Assembly (NCBI GenBank): GCA_004535785.1
Contig: SPIB01000001.1
Span: forward strand, 105,033-169,032
Length of the DNA stretch: 64,000 nt
Direction of reading: 5' to 3'
Source: Gammaproteobacteria bacterium LSUCC0112
GTDB taxonomy: Bacteria > Pseudomonadota > Gammaproteobacteria > Pseudomonadales > Pseudohongiellaceae
Both the position numbers and the translations under genes were made by a program. Below are positions 50,315 to 57,905 of this stretch, one piece after another; position 1 is the first letter of the stretch, and every line of letters begins with the position of its first letter. The notes under the pieces are model-generated. The model worked only from the letters and a program-made list of their open reading frames with translations. It was not told where the DNA came from and made no database searches.

Positions 50315-50632
50315 ATGTCTGGATATCTAATATACGCGAAATTGCAGGAAGGCAGACCAGTGTTGCAGGTGGTTGATGCGGAAACGCAGCGGGTTTGTCT
50401 CAACTGGGATTGTCCGTCGGTGCATGATGCGGGGGCACCGGAAGTGCAGAATCTGTTTCGGCAGCTGATGTTGCTGACCTGTCGGCAATCGTTGCTGCTT
50501 GGGCGAGGACAGCACACGCCGATCAAAGTACGCATCGGGAGCGGCCATGTTTACTGTGCTCCGATCAAAGTACGCATCGGGAGCGGGTATGTTTACAGTG
50601 CTCCGATCAAAGTACGCATCGGGAGCGGGTGA
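50315..50632 (+). CDS. Fur-controlled small protein with 14-residue C-terminal repeats
   Basis: 105 aa from ATG 50315, close behind a Fur box (an upstream frame to 50003 is antisense to the peptidase and not credible). Residues 1-65 (MSGYLIYAKLQEGRPVLQVV, then CLNWDCPSVHDAGAPEVQNLFRQLML) look protein-like but match no family I know. From about residue 69 the protein is built from a tandem repeat of API-KVRIGSGYVYS type (2.6 copies of 14 residues), encoded by the 42-bp repeats at 50521-50630, ending GSG at a TGA lying in the hairpin arm. The repeat part may be an accidental extension into the repeat element; the original C-terminus may be lost. Confidence 0.6.
   Translation: MSGYLIYAKLQEGRPVLQVVDAETQRVCLNWDCPSVHDAGAPEVQNLFRQLMLLTCRQSLLLGRGQHTPIKVRIGSGHVYCAPIKVRIGSGYVYSAPIKVRIGSG
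50521..50630 (+). repeat. 42-bp tandem repeat (2.6 copies)
   Basis: Units start at 50521, 50563 and 50605, each beginning GATCAAAGTACGCATCGGGA. Copies 1 and 2 differ at a few positions only; copy 3 is truncated where it enters hairpin C. In frame it encodes a 14-residue repeat in the Fur-controlled ORF. The part GCATCGGGAGCGG is also the outer tip of hairpin C, whose right arm carries the reverse complement. Confidence 0.9.
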
Positions 50633-50797
50633 CCACGGCGGACCGGCCGCATCCCTTGACGGGGCGCCCGGCGCTGCGGAACTCGACCTTCGCGGCTGCG
50701 CCGCTTGGGACTCGAACAATCCTCGCGCTTGATCGGGCGTCCCGCCAATGGATAAGCGCGGCCTGATGGGTCCGCCGTGGTCACCCGCTCCCGATGC
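50616..50797 (+). repeat. Variable-arm long hairpin, class 1, copy C
   Basis: 182-bp element. Outer arms 50616-50644 and 50769-50797 are 29-of-29 complementary. Core 50671-50734, plus orientation; box on the minus strand ATCAGGCCGCGCTTATCC at about 50750-50767. The left arm begins inside the third 42-bp tandem repeat, so the right arm holds an inverted copy of flanking sequence. The whole 50633-50967 gap is occupied by this element and copy F, with no gene. Confidence 0.9.
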
Positions 50798-50875
50798 TCA
50801 GTTGTGTCGGCGGCTGCTGTGTATCTTATATGCTGCGGGAAGCAGATATTACACTGGCCCTGCAAGCATTCGGTG

Positions 50876-50950
50876 GTTGGCAGAAAGTGTTTTGCAAACA
50901 ATCAGGCGCGAAGCGTCGTTTGCAAAAACTTTGTGCCAGCTGCCGAATGC
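50876..50950 (+). repeat. Variable-arm hairpin, class 2, copy F
   Basis: Arms 50876-50899 and 50918-50950 (left arm begins GCATTCGGTGGTTGGCAG) enclose the 18-nt loop AATCAGGCGCGAAGCGTC (50900-50917). The inner arm TTTTGCAAAC/GTTTGCAAAA is a perfect 10-bp pair. It lies 78 bp after class-1 copy C, the same class-1-then-class-2 order as B and E. It ends 17 bp before the acyl-CoA dehydrogenase stop. Confidence 0.8.
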
Positions 50951-50967
50951 CACCTGGAACATTGCAG

Positions 50968-52113
50968 TCAGAATCCCCGCAGCGACGCATAACGATCCCG
51001 ATGCAACAGCGCATCACCGAGCGTCTGCTGCGCTACCCTGGCCCGCTTCAGGAAAAACCCGAGATCAAACTCATCCGTCATCCCGATGCCACCATGCATC
51101 TGCACGCCCTCATTGCTGATCAGCGCAGACACCTCACTTAACTTGGCCTTGCACATACTGGCCAGCGCCGCAATGTCCTCCGTCTCGTCACCACGATCGA
51201 GCTCAGAGAGTGCCTTGCGCACGAGGGATTTGCACAACTCGATTTCCGAGTACATCAATGCCGCGCGATGCTGCAACGCCTGAAAGGCACCGATTTGCAC
51301 GCCAAACTGCGTACGCTGCCGCAAGTAATCCACGACACGTTCAAACACTTCCTGAATACTGCCGAGCATCTCTGCCGACAAACCAATACGTGCGATATCC
51401 AGTGTGCGTTCCAACGCGGGCCAGGCAGCGCCTTCATTGCCCAGCAGGGCGCTTGCCGGCACAGCAACCTTGTCGAAGCTGACATTGGCGGCACTGCGGC
51501 TATCCACCATACTCAGCGGCTGGCGCGTGATGCCCGGGGTGTTGGCGTCGACTACAAACAGACTGATGCCATCGGTATCGCCGGGTTTGCCAGCGCTGCG
51601 AGCCACCACCACAAAGCTGTCTGCGGCTGCGGCATCGAGTACAAATTTCTTCTGGCCATCAAGCACATAACCTTCGGCTGTTTTGACAGCACGCAAGGCA
51701 ACCCGGGCAGGATTGTGAAACGTGGTTTCTTCCAGTGCAAACGCGATGACGGATTCTCCTGCCACCACGGCCGGTAAAAGCCGGGATTTCTGCTCATCAT
51801 TGCCAGCCAGATTGATGGCCGTTGCGCTTAACAACACCGTCGACACCAACGGGGTCGGCACCAAGGTCCGTCCGGTTTCTTCCAGCACAATACCCAGGCC
51901 GCTGTAACCAAATTCAAAACCACCAAACGCCTCGGGAATGGCCATACCTGCCCAGCCGAGCTCCACCATGCTCTGCCACAAGGCTTTTGGGTAACCGATT
52001 GAATCCCTGGTATCACGCATACTACGCAACACGGCGACCGGGGCCTGTTCACGGCAGAAGGTGCGAGCGGATTCCTGCAACATCAACTGGTCTTCATTCA
52101 ATACTAATGACAT
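50968..52113 (-). CDS. Acyl-CoA dehydrogenase
   Basis: 381 aa. Acyl-CoA dehydrogenase fold: LQESARTFCREQAPVAVLRSM, ELGWAGMAIPEAFGGFEFGYSGLGIVLEE, the FAD-binding middle region with VIAFALEET, and the C-terminal helical domain with RTQFGVQIGAFQALQHRAALMYSEIELCKSLV and MHGGIGMTDEFDLGFFLKRA. The usual catalytic Glu position is not obvious, as in many paired dehydrogenases. It pairs with the larger acyl-CoA dehydrogenase directly upstream (13-bp gap), suggesting a heteromeric enzyme for a non-standard acyl-CoA such as one with a bulky or steroid side chain. Confidence 0.9.
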   Translation of the reverse strand: MSLVLNEDQLMLQESARTFCREQAPVAVLRSMRDTRDSIGYPKALWQSMVELGWAGMAIPEAFGGFEFGYSGLGIVLEETGRTLVPTPLVSTVLLSATAINLAGNDEQKSRLLPAVVAGESVIAFALEETTFHNPARVALRAVKTAEGYVLDGQKKFVLDAAAADSFVVVARSAGKPGDTDGISLFVVDANTPGITRQPLSMVDSRSAANVSFDKVAVPASALLGNEGAAWPALERTLDIARIGLSAEMLGSIQEVFERVVDYLRQRTQFGVQIGAFQALQHRAALMYSEIELCKSLVRKALSELDRGDETEDIAALASMCKAKLSEVSALISNEGVQMHGGIGMTDEFDLGFFLKRARVAQQTLGDALLHRDRYASLRGF

Positions 52114-52126
52114 CGTGTGCCGCTCC

Positions 52127-53365
52127 TTATTGCTTGCCGATCATTGACGTCATGTCGGGCAAACCGAGCACACGTTTGGCGATCACATTCAACTGCACCT
52201 CGTAGGTGCCCCCTTCGATCGAGTTACCTTTGGAGCGCAACCATTCACGGGCCACCGCCAACTCTTCAGCCGCAAAGTCAGAGGCATCGTTGGTCAGCGA
52301 TTCCCAACCCAGCGCCTGGGTACCTACGGCTTGCAGCAACAATTCATAACGACGTTTGTTTAACTCGCAGCCATAGTTTTTCAGCATGGATGAGGTGGCA
52401 TTGGGGCCTTTGCTGAGCTTGGCCTCCTGAGCAGAACGTTGCGACGTAAATGCAAACGCTTCGCTGTCAATTTTAAATTGCGCAATCTGATCGCGCAGCG
52501 CCGGGTCAGACAATTTGCCGGTATCGCCACGATATTTCATGGCCGTCTGCTCCAGACTACCGGTGAGTCCACCGCGATTATTGCGCCCACTGCTCAGACC
52601 AAAACCGGAGATCATGGTGCGTTCGTGCTGCAACAGACGTTTGGCGATAGTCCAGCCGTCATTCAATCGACCCACGACATTACGCGCGGGCACTCGCACA
52701 TCATCAAAAAATGTTTCGCAGAACACTGAGTTGCCGCTGATCAGCTTGATGGGTTTGGTGGTGACGCCGGGCGTTTGCATATCAAACAGAATAAAGCTGA
52801 TGCCGTTGTGTTTTGGCACCTCAAAGTCGGTTCGCACCAGACAGAAAATCCAGTCTGCCTTATCGGCGTAGGAGGTCCATATTTTGGAACCGTTGATCAC
52901 ATAATGATCATCCTCCAGTATGGCTTTGGTATTCAGACCGGCCAAATCGGAACCCGCCCCGGGTTCACTGTATCCCTGACACCAGCGAATCTCACCACGC
53001 ACAATTTTGGGAATATGCTCAAGCTTTTGCTCATGTGTTGCCATCTCCAACAACACTGGCCCAAGCATGCTGATACCAAAACTCACCAAGGGAGGGCGCG
53101 CGCCGATGCGTTGCATTTCGTCTGCAAGGATCAGGCTCTGCGCCTTGTCCAGACCACCGCCACCATATTCTGCGGGCCACGTCGGACAAGTCCAACCCTT
53201 GGCGGCCATGCGGTCCAACCAGATTTTGCTGTCAGGATTTTTGAAAACGGCGTGACGGCCTCCCCAGACGACTTCGTCTTCAGGTGCCGGCGTTCGCATG
53301 GATGCCGGGCAGTTTTCCTCCAGCCAGGCGCGCGTGTCTGCGCGGAATGCGTCAAGATTGGTCAA
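52127..53365 (-). CDS. Acyl-CoA dehydrogenase (second subunit)
   Basis: 412 aa from TTG 53365, preceded by CAGGGGAAC; no better-placed ATG is seen and the open frame further upstream lacks a site. It contains WLDRMAAKGWTCPTWPAEYGGGGLDKAQSLILADEMQ, RWCQGYSEPGAGSDLAGLNTKAI, VINGSKIWTSYADKADWIFCLVRT and the C-terminal GNSIEGGTYEVQLNVIAKRVLGLP. It is longer than typical acyl-CoA dehydrogenases, and together with the downstream gene it fits the two-subunit ACAD arrangement of steroid or atypical fatty-acid degraders. Confidence 0.9.
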   Translation of the reverse strand: MTNLDAFRADTRAWLEENCPASMRTPAPEDEVVWGGRHAVFKNPDSKIWLDRMAAKGWTCPTWPAEYGGGGLDKAQSLILADEMQRIGARPPLVSFGISMLGPVLLEMATHEQKLEHIPKIVRGEIRWCQGYSEPGAGSDLAGLNTKAILEDDHYVINGSKIWTSYADKADWIFCLVRTDFEVPKHNGISFILFDMQTPGVTTKPIKLISGNSVFCETFFDDVRVPARNVVGRLNDGWTIAKRLLQHERTMISGFGLSSGRNNRGGLTGSLEQTAMKYRGDTGKLSDPALRDQIAQFKIDSEAFAFTSQRSAQEAKLSKGPNATSSMLKNYGCELNKRRYELLLQAVGTQALGWESLTNDASDFAAEELAVAREWLRSKGNSIEGGTYEVQLNVIAKRVLGLPDMTSMIGKQ

Positions 53366-53478
53366 GATGTTGTTCCCCTGTTTGCATCGTGTTGTCTTTG
53401 TAGTCGATTTACCGAACGGGCACTCGAAGTGTAGCAACCGTTGCTTGGGCAATCCAGACTTGCAAGATGTTCTGATCG

Positions 53479-54381
53479 TCAGGCACTGACGGGGTTAATC
53501 AGCCGCCGAATTAATCGCGGCAATCGCCCGTCAATAAACATCAGTCCAACAAAAATCACCATCATGCCAATAAAGTGGGACGGCAGAATGACTTCGCCCA
53601 AAAACCAGAAACCCAGAAATATGGCTGAAATGGGTGCGATCAGTGTCGTGGTTGAAAAATTGGTTGCACCCACCTGAGGCAACAAGCGGTACATAATCTG
53701 AAAGGTAAAGGCGGTAGAAATCACCCCGATGCCAAGGGCTGCCAGCCAGGTGGTTGGCAGTACCATAACCGGCAATCCCTCAGTCGCAAAAGCAATAGGC
53801 ACGGAGACAACGGCAGCGCCGGTTAATGCAATTGAGGACAAGGCCGTCGGTTCCACATCACGAAAGCTGCGCACAATATTCAGCGCCAGTGCATAACACA
53901 ATGTTGCAACAAGACAGGCCGCTATAGCCCACAATTTTGAGTTCCCTTCCATGTCGAGTGCAGGTGATGCAAGTATTGCCACGCCGGCAAAGCCAGCGAC
54001 AACACCCACTGCTTTGGTCCACGACATGCGCTCACCGTTCACCCAATAGTGAGAGACAATCACGGTCATGATCGGTGTCAGCGCATTCACGATGGCGGCA
54101 ACACCACTTGCCAGGTTTGCCTGCGCCAGTGGGAACAACGCAAAGGGTATTGCATAGTTGAGCACGCCCAACATGCCCAGTTTGAACCATAACACCGGAT
54201 CAACTGGCACCGCTTTTCCACGTGAAAACAGAAACAGCCAACAAGCCAGCGCGCCAATCGAGACGCGCAGTGCAGTCACCCATAACGGGCCTAACTCACG
54301 AATCAACAGCGCATTAAATATAAAAGAACCGCCCCAGACCGCTCCCAGAAAAACGATCCAGAACCATTGACGAGAAGACAT
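53479..54381 (-). CDS. EamA/DMT family transporter
   Basis: 300 aa with ten membrane segments in two EamA repeats: WIVFLGAVWGGSFIFNALLIRELGPLWVTALRVSIGALACW at the start and the second half from about residue 150 (LWAIAACLVATLCYALALNIVRS) onward. DMT-superfamily exporters move amino acids or metabolites outward; no substrate is assignable. It is a single gene with its own promoter region (54382-54530). Confidence 0.92.
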   Translation of the reverse strand: MSSRQWFWIVFLGAVWGGSFIFNALLIRELGPLWVTALRVSIGALACWLFLFSRGKAVPVDPVLWFKLGMLGVLNYAIPFALFPLAQANLASGVAAIVNALTPIMTVIVSHYWVNGERMSWTKAVGVVAGFAGVAILASPALDMEGNSKLWAIAACLVATLCYALALNIVRSFRDVEPTALSSIALTGAAVVSVPIAFATEGLPVMVLPTTWLAALGIGVISTAFTFQIMYRLLPQVGATNFSTTTLIAPISAIFLGFWFLGEVILPSHFIGMMVIFVGLMFIDGRLPRLIRRLINPVSA

Positions 54382-54530
54382 GATCAGGCACCTGAGTGAA
54401 AACGCGCGAATTATGCGCCTGATATCCGCATCCGCCCAGCCGTTTTTTGCTGTGATGATAATTTATCTGGAGTCTGTGTTTATGGTGCAGACTGATCAAT
54501 ATCCTGCACCCGATTGCGCCGGATCACCTG

Positions 54531-55214
54531 TTACGCCCAAGCGGCGTTTGCCAACTTATCCGGGTCCAGCGCAGATCTCACCCAAAAATCAAATGCGGCA
54601 AACACACACTGTTCCCGGGTCATACCGACTTTTTCAAAGGTTTTGCGGCGCGCGGCATCCGTCATCAGCGTGAAATAACAGACCCAGGCAAACTCCACGT
54701 CAATGTCATCACGCAAAAAAGGCCCCAGCCGCTCTCGCATGGCGCGCATGCTTTCATGCAAGGAATCGATGTAGACCTTGTACAGCGCGGGATATCCGGT
54801 CTTCAGGTCCAACCAGAATGCGGTTGAATACTGCGCATCATTTTCAACCCACACTTTGATTCGGTAACGCAGAATGTCCATCAGGTTGTTGGTGCCATAG
54901 GCACTGATCGGCTTGTGCACCCGCGCTTCCCAACGCACCACCAACTCGTGAACCAGCTCGTCCTTGTTGCTGAAATACTTGTACAACGTTTTAGTGCTCA
55001 TGCGTAAAGCGCTGGCCAGCTCTGCCATTGAGATGGAGCGAATACCCAGCACTCTGGCTTTGTGCGCAAACTCATCCACGATCTGATTGGCAATCACCGC
55101 GCTGTGGTCATCCGGGAGTCGACTGACCAGCGTCTGCACCGCAGCTGCTGTTGGTTCATCAGCGAAGGCAGGTACAGTGTGCGATGGATGTACACGAGCA
55201 ACGGTGGTTTTCAT
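54531..55214 (-). CDS. TetR family regulator
   Basis: 227 aa. The N-terminal tail (about 38 residues) is longer than usual for TetR; the HTH is RSISMAELASALRMSTKTLYKYFSNKDELVHELVVRW. The C-terminal helical part carries no recognisable motif. It lies directly downstream of, and on the same strand as, the unknown secreted protein/DUF1552/DUF1592 set (24-bp gap), so it may control or be controlled with that operon. Confidence 0.9.
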   Translation of the reverse strand: MKTTVARVHPSHTVPAFADEPTAAAVQTLVSRLPDDHSAVIANQIVDEFAHKARVLGIRSISMAELASALRMSTKTLYKYFSNKDELVHELVVRWEARVHKPISAYGTNNLMDILRYRIKVWVENDAQYSTAFWLDLKTGYPALYKVYIDSLHESMRAMRERLGPFLRDDIDVEFAWVCYFTLMTDAARRKTFEKVGMTREQCVFAAFDFWVRSALDPDKLANAAWA

Positions 55215-55237
55215 GAGTTACTTTTAACTGAGTCAGA

Positions 55238-56509
55238 TTAGCGAGCAGGCAGTATAACGGCGTTCGGGCCAGCCTGCTGCGCTGCATTCGGATCAATCAC
55301 CAAGCCATCCACAACGCGCGATCGGCCAATCATCGGTGCCGTCGGTGCCGGCAACGGTGGCGCCTGATCCTTGTAGGACACAACCTGTGTGGCAACCTCA
55401 CTGGCATCCGGCGTCATCACAAACGCAGGCAACGCATCAATGCGTAATGCGTAAGAGATATGTGTGTTCTCGTCACTGCTACCCTCGGGATGATAATCAG
55501 CGTCGCGCTGTAACGCGTAGTACACGGCTGGCAACTCTACCCAGGTCAGCGATTCAATTACTGGACCTCGGGCATTCACCCAACCCTGATACACCGGCAA
55601 CCACGGACGGTAGCCCCCGACATAACCTCGTAACGTACCGTCATCTTTCATCTCGAGTTTGACTTGCGCCTGCAGAAGTTCAAGATCACGTGTGTATCCG
55701 GGATCCCGCAATGTGGCCGTGACCGGTTCACGAGACTCAATGACGCCATTCACGGTGCGCGCCGGAAACAATCCCTCATACTTTGCATGTGGCTGGATGC
55801 GATAGGTGTAATGCGGAGAAATGTTGCCATCACCGCCTTTCACCATGTTGTCCTGACTCATGTAAAAACCCACCATGACCTCGTTGTCATTGTCCGGATC
55901 ATTACCTTCACCTGACACCACAATCACCATGGTCCATGAACCATTGCGCATGCCGTCATTAAACTGCATCGCGCCGCTGGAAAGACGCTCAGGACCACGA
56001 TAGGTTTTCCAGCACCCGAGCGTTTTGTAGAACGTGTTATCAATGCCAGGCTCACCCGTTGGGCTGACAAAACCGGTATCGGTATTGCCATCCAGATTGA
56101 GTCCTTCAGCCACACTACCGGTCATGGCATACAAACCGGGATCCGGATAGGACTCAGGATTGACATAGACATTGGCGCGACCTTCTCCTCGGAACGCCAT
56201 CTGATTCTGGCCGTGAGACGGATTACGAGTCGGGTTAGCCGGGTTGCGTAACCATTCGGCTTCTTCTTGGGTGTAGCCGGCACGAACCAGCACGTCTACC
56301 CAATTCTGCTCAGGATTCACGCCCATGGGACAATCACTGCCTGGCCCTTCGATACCGCTTTCTCCCGCAAAAAACATGGCAGGCTCATTCCATTCGATCA
56401 CATAAGAGCGTTGCCACTCCGCGTGCGCCGCCAGCGGCAATATCACGCTTGTGGCAGCGGCCAAGATCGCGTGGCGCAGTGTGTCTATAACGTACTGTCC
56501 GTTTTTCAT
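55238..56509 (-). CDS. Unknown secreted protein of the DUF1552/DUF1592 operon
   Basis: 423 aa with a signal peptide ending AAHAEW. No domain recognised. Visible features: near the mature start WQRSYVIEWNEPAMFFAGESG and CPMGVNPEQNWVDVLVRAGYTQEEAEWLRNPANPTRN; a central stretch MVIVVSGEGNDPDNDNEVMVGFYMSQDN of beta-sheet character; two Cys (SDCPMG, GCWKTY). Length and order fit a periplasmic or surface protein co-acting with the two downstream-family partners. It is translated just after the DUF1552 gene (gap 19 bp). Confidence 0.6.
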   Translation of the reverse strand: MKNGQYVIDTLRHAILAAATSVILPLAAHAEWQRSYVIEWNEPAMFFAGESGIEGPGSDCPMGVNPEQNWVDVLVRAGYTQEEAEWLRNPANPTRNPSHGQNQMAFRGEGRANVYVNPESYPDPGLYAMTGSVAEGLNLDGNTDTGFVSPTGEPGIDNTFYKTLGCWKTYRGPERLSSGAMQFNDGMRNGSWTMVIVVSGEGNDPDNDNEVMVGFYMSQDNMVKGGDGNISPHYTYRIQPHAKYEGLFPARTVNGVIESREPVTATLRDPGYTRDLELLQAQVKLEMKDDGTLRGYVGGYRPWLPVYQGWVNARGPVIESLTWVELPAVYYALQRDADYHPEGSSDENTHISYALRIDALPAFVMTPDASEVATQVVSYKDQAPPLPAPTAPMIGRSRVVDGLVIDPNAAQQAGPNAVILPAR

Positions 56510-56528
56510 TTAGATTCTCCCTGAAGGC

Positions 56529-57884
56529 TCACGCAATCACTTCACTGACCGCTCGGGCTGTTCGCATGGAACCGGTACCAAACTCACCAACCGGCGCACC
56601 CGCCAACTGCATGGCCGTCAACGAGACTCGCGTCACCGACTCACCCGGTGCATGAATGTGTTGACCGGCCTTGTGCCGGCCGCCCGCACCACCGGCCAGC
56701 ATCATGGGAATATTTTCCAGCGAATGTATTTTGGCGTAACCGGTGTCACTGAAGGCAAATACCAGGCAGTTGTCCAGCAAGGTGCCACTTCCCTCCTGAA
56801 TGGCATCCAGCTCTTCAAGGAAAGCACCAAACCCGTCCATCACCAGTCCGGCCAGCTTGCTGGATTCCGGCTGGTACCCCAGTTGCGGGTCAGTCGGTTC
56901 ATCGTGGGTAATCTGATGGTAAATTTTGCTCTGTCCCGCCACATAGGTTTCAGAGGTGCCACCGGTATGCACAAAGTTGAAGACCCGCGACTGATCACAG
57001 GCCAATCCCATGGCCAACAGTCGCGCCATGGCACGGGTGTTGTTATTGACGACATCCACCGAAGCAGCACGCGCCATTTCCTCCGGTGAAGCGGGCAGCA
57101 CACACGCGTCCCGGGGTTCCGGACGCTGTAATTGCACAGCCAGTTGATTTTCCATTTCACGCAACGAGGTAAAGTACTGTTCCAGCTTGATCTGATCTTC
57201 GTGTCCGACGCTGCGCAGCAGAGATTGACGCTGATCGGTCACTGCAGACAGAACACTCTGCCGCAGCATGATCGCAGGGTCCGGCGCCCAATGCTCGCTG
57301 TTTGGATCCTGAAAACCGTCACCAAACAATCGCTGATAAAGCGCCAGCGTTGTCTGATCAGGCGATGCAAATGTCGATCCTGTGCGCGTGGAATAACTGA
57401 TGGGGCGGCGAGAAATCGAGGCATCAATATCCAGCACTTTGAAGCGGGTTGAACCGCCAATGGCATCGGCCACCCGCGTGTCCAGCGTCGCTGCATCAAA
57501 GCGCCCGCTACCAGCCGGGGCAACACCGGACAGGATGGAGGCATGGCCACTCCAGTGCACCAGATTGGGCCGGGTATCGGGAATTGCACGGAACCCGGAA
57601 AATACTGACACTTTATTTTTGAGTGCGGCGATCGCTTGTAATTCGGGTGTAATGTCGTAGTCCAGACCTGTTTTTTGTGGCACCCATCGTGTCCCGCCCG
57701 CAGGCGTGTCCGTCAGTCCCAACCCCCAGAAATACGTACCAAAGCGCGTGGGAATGCGGGTGCCATCGGCATACGCGTTGCCATTTTCATTCAAAAACAT
57801 GTTCAACATGGGCAGACCCAGGTTGACCGCGGCGCCACCCAAAAACCCCTTCAGCAGCGTGCGTCGATTGATGTATTTAGCCAT
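56529..57884 (-). CDS. DUF1552 protein, Tat-exported
   Basis: 451 aa. A twin-arginine signal is visible: YINRRTLLKGFLGGAAVNLGLPML. The body fits DUF1552 (sulfatase/hydrolase-superfamily-like secreted proteins): FSGFRAIPDTRPNLVHWSGHASILSGVAP, then CDQSRVFNFVHTGGTSETY and AFSDTGYAKIHSLENIPMMLAGGAGGRHKAG. Function unknown; commonly paired with DUF1592 heme proteins, as here. It lies 21 bp after the DUF1592 gene and starts the same operon direction. Confidence 0.85.
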   Translation of the reverse strand: MAKYINRRTLLKGFLGGAAVNLGLPMLNMFLNENGNAYADGTRIPTRFGTYFWGLGLTDTPAGGTRWVPQKTGLDYDITPELQAIAALKNKVSVFSGFRAIPDTRPNLVHWSGHASILSGVAPAGSGRFDAATLDTRVADAIGGSTRFKVLDIDASISRRPISYSTRTGSTFASPDQTTLALYQRLFGDGFQDPNSEHWAPDPAIMLRQSVLSAVTDQRQSLLRSVGHEDQIKLEQYFTSLREMENQLAVQLQRPEPRDACVLPASPEEMARAASVDVVNNNTRAMARLLAMGLACDQSRVFNFVHTGGTSETYVAGQSKIYHQITHDEPTDPQLGYQPESSKLAGLVMDGFGAFLEELDAIQEGSGTLLDNCLVFAFSDTGYAKIHSLENIPMMLAGGAGGRHKAGQHIHAPGESVTRVSLTAMQLAGAPVGEFGTGSMRTARAVSEVIA

Positions 57885-57905
57885 GATGCATTCTCCCTGC
57901 TGTTG

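Noticed and set aside
50521-50630. CRISPR array
   Set aside because: The 42-bp units are directly adjacent with no unique spacers, and no cas gene is present.
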